From: Bacteroidota bacterium
GTDB lineage: Bacteria; Bacteroidota; Bacteroidia; Bacteroidales; Porphyromonadaceae
Length of the DNA: 64,000 bases
Reading direction: 5' to 3'
Assembly (NCBI GenBank): GCA_023389855.1
Contig: JAEWDZ010000008.1
Coordinates: 1 to 64,000, forward strand
The notes beneath the pieces were generated by a model, which was not told where the DNA came from, ran no database searches, and saw only the letters and a program-made list of their open reading frames with translations. This document shows positions 36,247-45,660 of this stretch, in pieces (positions within the stretch are counted from its first letter, which is position 1; each line of letters starts with the position of its first letter). The position numbers were made by a program, and so were the translations under genes.

Positions 36247-39200
36247 TTAAAATGTCAGTTGGATACCACCTACAAACTGTTGTGTGGCAGGGAATTTATT
36301 GAGAGTTGTACCACCTTGAGATGATTCAGGGTCAAAGCCATTGAATGACTTGTGTACGACTGTAAGGAGGTTTCGACCAGTGAAGTATACTTTCACTCCA
36401 TTGATACCTGTCCATTTCTTTGAAATAGACTGTGGCAGAGTATAGCTAAGAGTGATGTTTTTCAGACGAAGATAAGAGGTGTTTTCTATGAGACGGTCGT
36501 CGAATGACATCGTTTCATTGAATAGTGAAGCGGTTGCGCCCTCTGTATTGTTTTTTGTCCATTCGCCCAAGAGTTTCTTTGAGCGGTTGAGCTGCATAAA
36601 TCCACGGGTATTGTTTTCAAGGAAGAAACGGTCGTTGTTCAGTGTATATGCACCTACGCTAAAGCTCCAGTCCATAACGAGAGAGAGCTGTTTTTTGAAG
36701 GTCGCACCAAGTGAGAAACCACCATTGAAAGGAGGATCAAATACGTAACCTTCCAGCGGCTGACGAAGAGATTCGCTAAATTCGGAAGTTACATCGTTGG
36801 TGCCAGGAATGTACCACAACTGCTTACCTGTGGATTGTTCGTAACCTGCAAACTTAGCAATATTCATTGTAATAGGTTTGCCTACGCGGTATATCGCATT
36901 AGCTACAGCCCAACCTTCTGCGTTGGTTAGGTCACTGAAGAGCTTGTCGACACGTTGCCAGTTGTAGTTCATCGTCGTACGGAAGAAACAGTCAAAGTCA
37001 TCAGTCTTGAGGAAGTTGTATTCAAACTCAAAGTCGATACCTTGGTTGGTCATAGCACCGATGTTTTCCCAGCGGCTTGTATAACCTGTAGAGTAGGGCA
37101 GAGGTACATCCATAAGCATGTTGGATGTCTTACGGTGGTAGTATGATAGGTTGAGCATGAGGCGATCTTTGAAGAGACCCAAATCAACGCCTGTTGAGAG
37201 CATACCTTGCTTTTCCCATCCGAGGTCTTCGTTACCGATAGTCGTTACACCGAATCCGAGTTTATTGGTATAGAAACCATATCCTGTAAGAGCTTCAGAA
37301 GCATAGAGAGGTATAGCAGAGTTACCTTGTGTACCGTAGTTAGCTTTTACGCGAAGCGATGAGATAAGGTCATGATCGCGGAGAAGATGGTTGTGAACAT
37401 CATACAACGCACCAATAGAGAAGAAGGTCGCACCTTGGTGATTTTTACCAAAGCGTGAGCTACGGTCGTGACGAAGGGTTACATCAGCTGCAACGTAATC
37501 GTCGAAAGAGTAGTTTACACGACTAAAGAAAGAGAGGTAAGCATATTCAGTTTCTGATTCAGAGGGAGCTCCGAGGTAGTTTCCACGCTGACCCATTTGA
37601 AGGAACATGAACTCATCACTGAGCATACCTCTGGCAGAAGCACTGAAACCATCGTAGTGATAGTCTACAAATTCATGACCGAGTAGGAATGTTAGTTTGT
37701 TGAGATCATTTACATTCCATTTGTACTCAGCTGTATTTGTCCAGGTCATTGTGTAGTCATTACCGAAGGCACGCAATGCAGATCCAAGACCGTTGGCATC
37801 AGGATGTCGGGGTGAGAAGCGTGTAGTTTCGTTGTCTACATTAAATTCTGCACCGAGCTGAGTCTTGAGTGTAAGACCTTCGATGGGGCTAGATTCGGCA
37901 TATCCCGAAGCATTCAAACGGTAGGTGTGGTACTTCGTTTTTTCGAACTGATTCTTATACTGAGGAAGGAAGAATACACCGTCTCCAGTAGGATATTCAC
38001 GATGTACGCGGACGCCTTCTACGAGTTCTTTTGTATTGAGACTACCATCTTGGTTACGTTTGTATGGTGAGTAGAAACGTGGCATTACCAACGCTCCAAA
38101 AGTACCGGCATTTACGTATGGCTTTCCGAAGCCAGAAGCCGAAAGTTGGTCAATGATACCACCTGAAATATTCATACCTACACGCAGCCATTCTTTAACG
38201 CGAGCGTCGAAGCTAGAGCGAAGGTTGAATTTTTGATACTTAGATGTCTCTGCAGAGATCCCTTCTTGAGAGAAGTAACCACCGGAAACAAAGTAGCTGA
38301 TGTTATCGCTACCACCGGTGATAGACATATCTACCTGATAGGTGGGTGCAAGTTTACCCATGTATATCTTCAACCAGTCTGTATCACCATTCACAGTAGC
38401 ACTTTTACCATCTTCAGCTATAACGCCATTGAAAGAAGTACCTTTTAAACCTGCTAGGTATGAGGCTCTTGCTTTGTCGTCTTTTTGGTGACGAAGGATG
38501 TAATCAAGATGCTCCTGTCCGGTCATCAATTGCTTCATAGGACGATCGCTGATGAGCTTAGATACGCCGTAGAGCGCACTTACATTGATTGCACCATCTT
38601 GGTTGCGTTTCCCTTTTTTCGTAGTAATTACGATAACACCGTTAGCCGCACGTGCCCCGTAGATAGAGGTAGAAGAGGCATCCTTCAGTACGGTGAAGGT
38701 TTCGATGTCGTTTTGGTTCATTGCCATCACGATTGCTGCAGAGGTTTGCACGCCGTCCACAATATAGAGAGGAGAGCTACTAGCACCCAGAGAAGCGACA
38801 CCGTGAATATTTACACTGGCTACTGCGTTGGGGTCCCCGGAGGCTGTGGTTACGTTCATCCCTGAAACCTGTCCTTGGAGAGCATCCATCACGTTTGCTA
38901 CGGGCTTGTTTTCAAGTTTTTCGCTGGAAACGCGAGCTACAGAACCTGTAACAGTACCCACCTTCTGACCTGTACCGTAGCCGACAACGACAACCGCGTC
39001 GAGCATTTCCTGATCAGGGCTCATAGTCACATGCATTTCGGGCTTGATGTCCAGCACAAGGTCTTTCATACCAATAGAAGAGAACTTGAGCTGCTTAGCC
39101 GATTCGGGAACAGATAGTGTAAATTCACCATCAATGTTGGTAGCTACACCGATATTGGTATTGCCAACCACCACGACGTTTACACCAATAAGGGGCAGGT

Positions 39201-39309
39201 TATCTTCACTTGATATAACCGTACCCTTCACTGTCCTATTCTGGGCTGTAGCCCAACCTAAGCCTGCGAATAGGCATAGGAGGAATAGCGTCAATCTTTT
39301 CATAGACAT
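36247..39309 (-). CDS. RagA/SusC-like TonB-dependent transporter
   Basis: Outer-membrane TonB-dependent importer working with the RagB-like lipoprotein. The 1020-residue protein has a signal peptide (MKRLTLFLLCLFAGLGWA from position 39303), a carboxypeptidase-D-like domain (GTVISSEDNLPLIGVNVVVV near 30), the SusC plug with LDAVVVVGYGTG, KPVANVMDALQGQVSGMNV, SSPLYIVDGVQ and SIYGARAANGVIVITTKKGK, and a beta barrel ending in GGIQLTF. The plug region reads very much like P. gingivalis RagA. It is preceded by a promoter over 400 bases upstream, leaving a long structured leader. Confidence 0.94.
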   Translation of the reverse strand: MSMKRLTLFLLCLFAGLGWATAQNRTVKGTVISSEDNLPLIGVNVVVVGNTNIGVATNIDGEFTLSVPESAKQLKFSSIGMKDLVLDIKPEMHVTMSPDQEMLDAVVVVGYGTGQKVGTVTGSVARVSSEKLENKPVANVMDALQGQVSGMNVTTASGDPNAVASVNIHGVASLGASSSPLYIVDGVQTSAAIVMAMNQNDIETFTVLKDASSTSIYGARAANGVIVITTKKGKRNQDGAINVSALYGVSKLISDRPMKQLMTGQEHLDYILRHQKDDKARASYLAGLKGTSFNGVIAEDGKSATVNGDTDWLKIYMGKLAPTYQVDMSITGGSDNISYFVSGGYFSQEGISAETSKYQKFNLRSSFDARVKEWLRVGMNISGGIIDQLSASGFGKPYVNAGTFGALVMPRFYSPYKRNQDGSLNTKELVEGVRVHREYPTGDGVFFLPQYKNQFEKTKYHTYRLNASGYAESSPIEGLTLKTQLGAEFNVDNETTRFSPRHPDANGLGSALRAFGNDYTMTWTNTAEYKWNVNDLNKLTFLLGHEFVDYHYDGFSASARGMLSDEFMFLQMGQRGNYLGAPSESETEYAYLSFFSRVNYSFDDYVAADVTLRHDRSSRFGKNHQGATFFSIGALYDVHNHLLRDHDLISSLRVKANYGTQGNSAIPLYASEALTGYGFYTNKLGFGVTTIGNEDLGWEKQGMLSTGVDLGLFKDRLMLNLSYYHRKTSNMLMDVPLPYSTGYTSRWENIGAMTNQGIDFEFEYNFLKTDDFDCFFRTTMNYNWQRVDKLFSDLTNAEGWAVANAIYRVGKPITMNIAKFAGYEQSTGKQLWYIPGTNDVTSEFSESLRQPLEGYVFDPPFNGGFSLGATFKKQLSLVMDWSFSVGAYTLNNDRFFLENNTRGFMQLNRSKKLLGEWTKNNTEGATASLFNETMSFDDRLIENTSYLRLKNITLSYTLPQSISKKWTGINGVKVYFTGRNLLTVVHKSFNGFDPESSQGGTTLNKFPATQQFVGGIQLTF

Positions 39310-39856
39310 TTTTAGATTTAGATAATGGTGTTGTTATATTGTACTTTAAGTTTTACGGTAGTAATGTTTCCTTATTATGTTTGCTGTTCTGTTTATTTAT
39401 TTATTCTTATTGATCCACTTTTATTCATCAGTGTCTATTCATCTGCTGCGTTGCCAATGAGTGAAACGTAATGTTGCAATATCACAACCAGACAGGACAA
39501 CGGTGTCCCGACTCGTCAGTTATAGGTTTTATAGATACATTCCTTTTTCACTTCGGAGAGGGAGTCATACCACCATTATACTACCCAGTAGTATGACGCG
39601 CCAAAACATCGATATATGCTGTATGGCGCTTTTTTGGTTGTTAGGAGGCTGCTCGGCATACCTAATTTTAATGTGTTTAGGTACATTTACACCTTCTTTT
39701 TTCTCATACTCTCCGTTTTCGCAAAGGTAACATTTTTTTTTGAAATGACAATGATCAGACTCTTTTTTTTTATCTCTTTGAAAAGTGTTGCAAAATGTCG
39801 TATTTTACCCCTCGTTATTAGACGAAAAGATAGATTGTTTTTACTAAATACTAGTA
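39310..39856. other. Long leader and promoter region of ragA-like gene
   Basis: No gene. A consensus promoter at 39722-39751 implies a 5' leader of roughly 405 bases. In the leader, GTAGTATGAC (39587-39596) can pair with ATACTAC (39577-39583) or with GTCATAC (39563-39569), giving two exclusive stems, and GCGCC/GGCGC (near 39597-39627) makes another stem. The part right of the promoter is T-rich spacer before the lpxH-like stop. Confidence 0.5.
39722..39751 (-). promoter_or_regulatory. Promoter of the ragAB-like operon
   Basis: Minus strand: TTG (39749-39751), 19-base spacer, TACCTTTG (39722-39729). It matches the Bacteroidetes consensus and lies about 413 bases before the ragA-like start. 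Confidence 0.7.
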
Positions 39857-40645
39857 TTAAGAGAAAAGTACTCCTAAAGGATTGCCTTCAGAAACCTGAT
39901 GATACAGAGAAAGGCTTTCTCCATCCCAGCAAGCGTAAGAATTGTGATATAACCAGTCTCCCAAGAATATGATTTCAGGCTTTAGTCCTTCTATCATTAT
40001 CCGCTTGAGTATGTGCCGATGCCCGAAGAGTAAATAGTCGCAGTCGACCAACTGTAGGGACCTTTCCTTTGCCCATTCTACGATCCACTCTTGAGACAGG
40101 TTACTGGTCTTACGATCTTTTTCGTATCCTTTTTTTCGGCTTACCACACTACTCCTACTACCAAGAGGTAGTAACCATCGTGGATGAATAGATCTTGCCA
40201 GCAGTTGTGCTATCTTATTGCGAAATAGTCGGTATAGTAAATCTTCCGTACGACTATGCAAGCGATACTCTTCATCGCCATGCGATAAGCGAAATCGGCA
40301 TAGAGACTCTTGTAAGAAAAAATGATGATGATGCACTTCTATTCCCAATTCTTTCTGGAAATAGTCCTTGAGCCAAAGATCATGATTGCCCACCAAATAG
40401 TGGATCTCAGTTCCTCTTTCCTGAAGGCGCGCCATTGTGGCTAAAAAGCGTATGAACCCTTTAGGCACCGTCGTGCGATACTCCATCCAAAAGTCCAACA
40501 TATCACCTAAGAAATAGATGGCCTTTGCCTCCGCTTCTACGGATTCCATCCATGCTGCCAAAGAGCGTTCTGTGGCAATAGATGAAGTATGAACAGGAGA
40601 TCCAAGATGTGCATCGGATGTGAAGAATATCTTGTCTTTAGGCAT
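39857..40645 (-). CDS. lpxH: UDP-2,3-diacylglucosamine diphosphatase-like metallophosphoesterase
   Basis: Calcineurin-type phosphoesterase, probably the lipid A pathway hydrolase that makes lipid X at the inner membrane. The 262-residue protein has the metal-site series TSDAHLG (residues 9-15), GDMLDFW, GNHDLW, LSHGDE and FGHRH in order. The Bacteroidetes version differs in detail from E. coli LpxH (GNHD instead of GNRD), so assignment to LpxH rather than a related LpxH2 is tentative. It is last of the gene run starting at the Smr gene, 79 bases after the DUF59 gene. Confidence 0.8.
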   Translation of the reverse strand: MPKDKIFFTSDAHLGSPVHTSSIATERSLAAWMESVEAEAKAIYFLGDMLDFWMEYRTTVPKGFIRFLATMARLQERGTEIHYLVGNHDLWLKDYFQKELGIEVHHHHFFLQESLCRFRLSHGDEEYRLHSRTEDLLYRLFRNKIAQLLARSIHPRWLLPLGSRSSVVSRKKGYEKDRKTSNLSQEWIVEWAKERSLQLVDCDYLLFGHRHILKRIMIEGLKPEIIFLGDWLYHNSYACWDGESLSLYHQVSEGNPLGVLFS

Positions 40646-40724
40646 GATGAATTAGCTGCTATAGAAAATAAATGTAGGCTATGTGGCAATATCCCAATAG
40701 CCTACAATATACAATCTATGTGAT

Positions 40725-41042
40725 TTATAGGAATCCAAGTTCGAGTTTGGCTTCTTCGCTCATCATATCCGCACTCCAAGGGGGATCGAAAGTGAGTTCT
40801 ATATCCACACGGCTTACCCCCTTCACCGCCTCCGTTTTCAGGCGTACATCCTCGAGAATAAAGTCGGCTGCAGGGCATGCAGGAGCTGTGAGTGTCATGG
40901 TGATCGCAACATTTCCTCCTTCATTGACATCGACTTTGTATATTAGGCCTAAGTCATATATGTTTACAGGGATCTCAGGGTCGTAGACCGTGCGAAGCAT
41001 GGCAACAATCTTTTCTTCTAATTCAAGGAATTCGTTGTTCAT
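40725..41042 (-). CDS. MIP18/DUF59 family Fe-S assembly protein (SufT-like)
   Basis: Cytosolic 105-residue protein of the MIP18 family, which takes part in Fe-S cluster maturation. It shows the family motif VYDPEIPVNIYDLGLIY near residue 18 and the conserved Cys in TLTAPACPAADFI, followed by VDIELTFDPPWSADMM. The closely similar SufT and PaaD proteins share these features. Single-gene context (between DPP11 and LpxH-like) gives no direct hint of its client. It begins 12 bases after the peptidase gene. Confidence 0.9.
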   Translation of the reverse strand: MNNEFLELEEKIVAMLRTVYDPEIPVNIYDLGLIYKVDVNEGGNVAITMTLTAPACPAADFILEDVRLKTEAVKGVSRVDIELTFDPPWSADMMSEEAKLELGFL

Positions 41043-41054
41043 GGTGTTATCTTA

Positions 41055-43205
41055 TTAAAAAACGGGCTGTATCTCTTGGATCAGGCGACTTCCTCCTCCA
41101 AATTTATCGACAATGAGGAGTAAATATCGGATATCTAAAATGATACTTCTTTGGTAGTCGGGTAGATATTCGATATCGCCACCTACACCTTCCCAGTTTC
41201 TGTCGAAGTTGAGACCCACTAGTTCTCCTTTTGCGTTAAATACGGGGCTACCACTATTGCCGCCTGTCGTATGTGTCGTTGCGCAGAAGTTTACAGGCAT
41301 AAGCCCGTCTTTATTTGCATAGGGTCCATACTCTTTGTTTTGGTATATCTGTTTGAGTCGATCAGGTACGACGTATTCGGGATTGGTTGGGTCCTCTTTT
41401 TCCATGATTCCGATCATGGTAGTCTGGTGTCCATAGGCTACGTTGTCTCTAGGGATATAGCCTTGTACTTTTCCATAGGTGAAGCGCAAGGTAAGATTGG
41501 CATCGGGCCATAATTCCTTTCCTTTAGCATACTGCATATGGGCGTTAATGAGGTCCTTCTGAGCGTTTGCCAAAGGTGCGTCAAACGGCAAAAGTTCTCT
41601 GCTTAGGTACAGATATTCATCTCGTATCGAAGAGGCAAAAGTGAGCATAGGATCCGTTTGTAATGCCGTATAGTCGGATTGTTGTATGAACGTATCAAAT
41701 CTTTCCTTTGGGGCGTAAACGGAATTGTCGAAAATGTAGTCTACATAGGCTACTATGCTACCTTGCTTTTCTACTCCTTGCTGAATAGCTTTGGGCCAAA
41801 ACTTTTTTTCTATTCTTTGGCAGTACCTCTCCAGCATCCCTTTCGCGATTTTACGATCTAATTGCGGGTCGTAGTCTTTATTGAAGAATTTCTCGTGAAA
41901 GTCTTTTTTCAGTTTTTCTTTGGCCTTTTGGCGTTCTACTCTGTTATTAGAGAAAAGCTCTTTGGATGGTATAGGAGATAAAGCGGCTTCTATCCCATAT
42001 AGTACTCCTTCAGTGAGATACTGTAGTCGACGACGTAGCGATTTTCGCCCTTGAATGGCCTTTGCAATGGCGTTGGTCGCAGAGATCGCTTTGCTATCGT
42101 GCATCTTTTCTGCTTCGGCTAAAAGGGCCATCTGCTGCTGTTTCTTCATTTCTACCAGATGTCTTTTTTCTATTGCCCAGTTAGCGCCTTGAGCTCTCTT
42201 ATAAACATTCTGAGAATTGGCATATTTGGCGGCATACTGAATATTGGTTGCTTCATTTGCGCGCATGGCTTCCATCATAATATCCTGGCGAATACCACGC
42301 ATTTCTATGCGTATATTATTGTCGATATTTCCCCATTCATCGACTTCAGCATCAGTAAAATAGTGATAGGTACGGCCGGGAAAGCCCATGATCATAACAA
42401 AGTCATCGCGGTCGACTCCCTTCCCGCTTACTTTTGCCCATCGAGGGGCTTTGTAAGGCTTGTTGTTTTTGTTGTATTCATAGCTATTGCCTTCGTTATC
42501 TGCATATAAGCGGAAAATAGAAAAATCTCCTGTATGTCGTGGCCACATCCAGTTGTCTGTATCAGCGCCAAACTTACCAATAGCACTAGGTGGTGTCGCT
42601 ACAAGACGTACATCCTTGAATACCTTATTGATAAACATGTAGTATTTGTTGCCCCCGTAGAAAGCTTTGATCTCATAGCGGTACCCTTTCTTTTCCATGT
42701 TTTTTATGATTTGTGGGGTAAGTGCCGAGAGGTACTGAGGAGAGAGGTACTCCATACCTGTCTTGAACTCCTTTTTATTTTTTCTGAGTAGTTCTTGTAC
42801 CTCTTTAGTTACATCACGTATTTCACGAACCATTTCTACTTCAAGTCCAGGGCAAGGAAGCTCTTCTCTATAGTCTTTGCTCATGTATCCATCTCGCAAA
42901 TAATTGGCTTCTACAGAGCTAAGCTGCTGTATTTTGTCGTATCCACAGTGGTGGTTAGTCAAAAGAAGGGATTCAGAAGAAACTAAGACACCAGAGCATC
43001 CTCCATCGAAAAAAACTACAGCATCTTGCAGGTCGGGATTTCCCAATGGATCATAAATATCGTTTGCTTCGAGTTTTAACCCGAGTTTTTTCATTTGTGC
43101 TATTTGTGTATTTATTTTATCCAACGTCCACATCCCTCCATCTGCAAAGAGAGGAAGAGTAGAAAGAAATAGCACTAAACTCAGTAGGAGCTTTTTTGTT
43201 TTCAT
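41055..43205 (-). CDS. dpp11: S46 family dipeptidyl-peptidase, DPP11 type
   Basis: Periplasmic serine exopeptidase that removes dipeptides from peptides with Asp or Glu in the second position. The 716-residue protein has a signal peptide (LLLSLVLFLSTLPLFADG) and a chymotrypsin-like catalytic triad: His85 in LLTNHHCGY, Asp227 in HTGDFSIFR and Ser651 in TGGNSGSP. Arg669, 18 residues after the Ser (LNFDRNWEG), sits where DPP11 has Arg673 (P. gingivalis numbering) and DPP7 has Gly, which points to acidic-residue specificity. Length matches Porphyromonas DPP11. It suits an organism that lives on dipeptides and ferments Asp/Glu. Confidence 0.92.
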   Translation of the reverse strand: MKTKKLLLSLVLFLSTLPLFADGGMWTLDKINTQIAQMKKLGLKLEANDIYDPLGNPDLQDAVVFFDGGCSGVLVSSESLLLTNHHCGYDKIQQLSSVEANYLRDGYMSKDYREELPCPGLEVEMVREIRDVTKEVQELLRKNKKEFKTGMEYLSPQYLSALTPQIIKNMEKKGYRYEIKAFYGGNKYYMFINKVFKDVRLVATPPSAIGKFGADTDNWMWPRHTGDFSIFRLYADNEGNSYEYNKNNKPYKAPRWAKVSGKGVDRDDFVMIMGFPGRTYHYFTDAEVDEWGNIDNNIRIEMRGIRQDIMMEAMRANEATNIQYAAKYANSQNVYKRAQGANWAIEKRHLVEMKKQQQMALLAEAEKMHDSKAISATNAIAKAIQGRKSLRRRLQYLTEGVLYGIEAALSPIPSKELFSNNRVERQKAKEKLKKDFHEKFFNKDYDPQLDRKIAKGMLERYCQRIEKKFWPKAIQQGVEKQGSIVAYVDYIFDNSVYAPKERFDTFIQQSDYTALQTDPMLTFASSIRDEYLYLSRELLPFDAPLANAQKDLINAHMQYAKGKELWPDANLTLRFTYGKVQGYIPRDNVAYGHQTTMIGIMEKEDPTNPEYVVPDRLKQIYQNKEYGPYANKDGLMPVNFCATTHTTGGNSGSPVFNAKGELVGLNFDRNWEGVGGDIEYLPDYQRSIILDIRYLLLIVDKFGGGSRLIQEIQPVF

Positions 43206-43222
43206 GATTATATTCCTTATAG

Positions 43223-43711
43223 TTATCGTTTCTTTTTCTTAGCGATTGCTTCTTCGCCTAGGGAAGAATTGTAATACTGAGGATCTCCTGTAACTTCTTT
43301 ACCGATGAAGGGCGGAATATCGAATTCTTCTTTTGGATCATGCAGCTCGATTTCTGCTAAAACGAGTCCTTCCCATTCATCGTGGAAGACATCTACTTCC
43401 CATTGTTTTCCTTTATAAGGGACGATACAACGTTCTTTTTCGATATAGCCCAAAAGCTTTTGCATCATCATTGTTCGTGCATCGCTTTCAGGTAGCTCGT
43501 ATTCCCATTCTTTTCGGCTGATCCCATCTTCATCACTTATACTTTTTATGGTTAGCAGGCAGCGGTCGGGTGTGATGCGCACACGGACAGTAAGCCCCTC
43601 GTCATCTCCTACAGCAAGATAGGCTTGTGTGATGGGTATTATACGTGTTGCCATATTTTTGGCAATACTGAGATCCGTAACCAAAAATTTACGTTCTATT
43701 TCCGTAGCCAT
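43223..43711 (-). CDS. CYTH domain phosphohydrolase (YgiF/ThiTPase-like)
   Basis: Cytosolic 162-residue triphosphate tunnel metalloenzyme. It starts with the signature TEIERKFLV (ExExK) and continues with the alternating charged strands of the beta barrel (TVRVRITPDRCLLTIK, KEWEYELP, VDVFHDEWEGLVLAEIEL). Family members hydrolyse inorganic triphosphate or thiamine triphosphate; some are adenylate cyclases. The substrate cannot be chosen here. It lies 11 bases after the Smr gene and 17 bases before the peptidase gene. Confidence 0.88.
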   Translation of the reverse strand: MATEIERKFLVTDLSIAKNMATRIIPITQAYLAVGDDEGLTVRVRITPDRCLLTIKSISDEDGISRKEWEYELPESDARTMMMQKLLGYIEKERCIVPYKGKQWEVDVFHDEWEGLVLAEIELHDPKEEFDIPPFIGKEVTGDPQYYNSSLGEEAIAKKKKR

Positions 43712-43722
43712 ACCGATTGGGA

Positions 43723-44841
43723 TTAATGGATAGTAACTTGTGTAGCTCCGAAGCCATACTCCTTGAAAGAGGCATCTTGTGCTGATGCTTTAGGGTAGTG
43801 ACGTTTGAGTTCATCTAGTATAGCTTTACGCAAAACCCCTTCTCCTTTTCCATGAATAAAAACCGCTTTAGTCCCTTTGTTATGCTTTATCTCGTCCATC
43901 ACCTTGCGGAACTCAGTCATCTGAATAGCAAGCAAATCACCAGGAGAGTACTCTTCTGGATGTGTTACCAGTAGATGGGCGTGCAGGTCTATTTCTATCG
44001 GTTTATCTTCCTTTTTTCTCTTGTTTTTAGCCTTGCTTTTCCTAGCATGTACTGGAGACGTGGCATTTTTTTCAGATGCTGTATTATTTATCAGAGATTC
44101 CAATTCTTTTGTCGGAAGAACGGTCTTGGATGCAAGTACATCTCTTTCTATGATGGGAATGACTATCGCTCCTTCATCGAAAAAGTCGTTGTCCACATAG
44201 GCGTGCTTTTTCAATAGGCGGAGTACATCATAATGCACTTTAATGGTGCGTGCATCTTTCAGAGCAAAACTTTTTTCTCTTTTGAAAGGTATGTATTGCA
44301 GATAGAGCGTTTCACGCTGGTGTAAGTTTTGAGGTTTTATCTCTTCAATAAAGAGTTTGGTGTCTCTTTCTAATTCTCCCTCGAAAATAATCTTGCACAT
44401 ACCACTTCCCTCCTCAGCAACTAATTGAAAGGAAAGGGTATAGTTGCTGTCATTTATCAGATAGCATTCTATTGGTGAGATCGCTGGTTGTGTAGGCGTC
44501 ACCATCACCCAAGCCATATAAATGGACAAGTTGTCCCCATCCGCTCGCTCAGGCATAAGAAGGTGAGGCATAGGAGGTGTTATGAATTCGCGTTGTTTTT
44601 CGGATTCATTCTCTATACTAGGTTTGAGTTCACTAGATATACTTTCTTTCTGAGGTGGAGTATAAGCTGGTACGAAGGTGTCTTTTTCTGCAACAACGAC
44701 ACACTCATTTAGCGGAGTAGGAAGTTCAAAACCATCAGGATCTTCTATCCAAGCGATTTTTCCTTCGATACGGGCCACTCTTCCTCCTCCTTGAGCATTG
44801 AGGTAGCGGACCATATCGCCCACTTTTATATTGTTTTTCAC
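43723..44841 (-). CDS. DUF2027 and Smr domain protein
   Basis: Cytosolic 372-residue protein. The N-terminal 60 residues (KVGDMVRYLNAQGGGRVARI) match the DUF2027 beta module; the middle part has a beta-sandwich-like region; the C-terminus is a Smr domain (EIDLHAHLL near 288, FIHGKGEGVLRKAIL, then a C-terminal FGATQVTIH). Smr domains nick nucleic acids or act in ribosome rescue/mismatch pathways, but MutS2 ATPase parts are absent. It is first in the run ending with the lpxH-like gene. A -7 box lies about 80 bases upstream. Confidence 0.85.
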   Translation of the reverse strand: MKNNIKVGDMVRYLNAQGGGRVARIEGKIAWIEDPDGFELPTPLNECVVVAEKDTFVPAYTPPQKESISSELKPSIENESEKQREFITPPMPHLLMPERADGDNLSIYMAWVMVTPTQPAISPIECYLINDSNYTLSFQLVAEEGSGMCKIIFEGELERDTKLFIEEIKPQNLHQRETLYLQYIPFKREKSFALKDARTIKVHYDVLRLLKKHAYVDNDFFDEGAIVIPIIERDVLASKTVLPTKELESLINNTASEKNATSPVHARKSKAKNKRKKEDKPIEIDLHAHLLVTHPEEYSPGDLLAIQMTEFRKVMDEIKHNKGTKAVFIHGKGEGVLRKAILDELKRHYPKASAQDASFKEYGFGATQVTIH

Positions 44842-44918
44842 GTTATGACGATGTTTTATGTTAAGTTTCTATTTGGAAATAGCTTTTTTCTCGATGTTAT
44901 AGCACTATTTTCAGGTTA

Positions 44919-44926
44919 CAAAGATA
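44919..44926 (-). promoter_or_regulatory. -7 box upstream of the Smr gene
   Basis: The minus strand reads TATCTTTG about 80 bases before the start codon. No TTG at the expected -33 distance. Confidence 0.4.
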
Positions 44927-45145
44927 CATAATTCTGATAATATTGGCTGTGGCGATATTCCAAAAAACATCTGAAATATGTCTCTCCTCCACACACACGC
45001 TTTCTCTTTTCTTTTTTGTTTGAATAGCAGAACGATTAGCATCGTGCTACATCATTTTCTTGCCATCGGGTATCTAAGCATGGAGATACTTCATTTCTCT
45101 GATATTTGTTTACCTCTTCGTATTCATTATATATCACCGTTTTCA

Positions 45146-45176
45146 TTTGTTAGTAGATAAAAATTTTGTACCTTAG
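45146..45176 (+). promoter_or_regulatory. Promoter of the dut gene run
   Basis: TTTG (45146-45149), 19-base spacer, TACCTTAG (45169-45176; consensus TAnnTTTG with one mismatch). It lies 29 bases before the dut ATG and falls inside the longer reading frame, which argues for the later start. Confidence 0.6.
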
Positions 45177-45204
45177 CGAGGTAAATGGCCAAAGGTTGCT
45201 ATTC

Positions 45205-45645
45205 ATGTCAGGACTAAAAGTAAAGGTTATAAACCGTTCGAAAAACAATTTGCCTACCTATGCTACGGTGCATGCGGCAGGCATGGATATTGCTGCCCAT
45301 CTTGAAGAGCCCATAACTTTAGCCCCAATGGAGCGACGCTTGATTCCTACCGGCTTATCAATAGCATTGCCTACGGGCTTCGAAGCACAGGTGCGTAGCC
45401 GTAGTGGTCTTGCGCTTAAAAGAGGATTGGTTGTGGCTAATTCTCCTGGGACAATAGATGCTGATTACCGTGGTGAAATAGGGGTGATTCTTATTAATCT
45501 TAGTAGTAACCCGCAGACAATATATCCTGGGGATCGTATTGCACAAATGATCGTTGCTCCTTATCTGCGAGTAGAGTGGAGCGACGTAGATCAGCTCGAT
45601 GAAACCCCTCGTGGAATGGGAGGCTTTGGTCATACAGGAATTTAA
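45205..45645 (+). CDS. dut: dUTP diphosphatase
   Basis: Splits dUTP to dUMP and pyrophosphate, keeping uracil out of DNA. The 146-residue protein has all five trimeric dUTPase motifs: AGMDIAAHL (I), RSRSGLA (II), GTIDADYRGEIGV (III), GDRIAQMIV (IV) and RGMGGFGHTG (V). The ATG at 45205 is preferred over the upstream open frame because the promoter -7 box lies within that extension and the homology begins at KVKVINRS. It is followed after 15 bases by a TPR gene, and the two may be co-transcribed. Confidence 0.96.
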   Translation: MSGLKVKVINRSKNNLPTYATVHAAGMDIAAHLEEPITLAPMERRLIPTGLSIALPTGFEAQVRSRSGLALKRGLVVANSPGTIDADYRGEIGVILINLSSNPQTIYPGDRIAQMIVAPYLRVEWSDVDQLDETPRGMGGFGHTGI

Positions 45646-45660
45646 CGGAATAGATCCCTT

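Larger units (their letters stand above)
44842..45204. other. Divergent promoter region between Smr gene and dut
   Basis: No gene. It contains a leftward -7 box (44919-44926) and the rightward dut promoter (45146-45176). The stretch between them is AT-rich with no repeat recognised. Confidence 0.6.
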
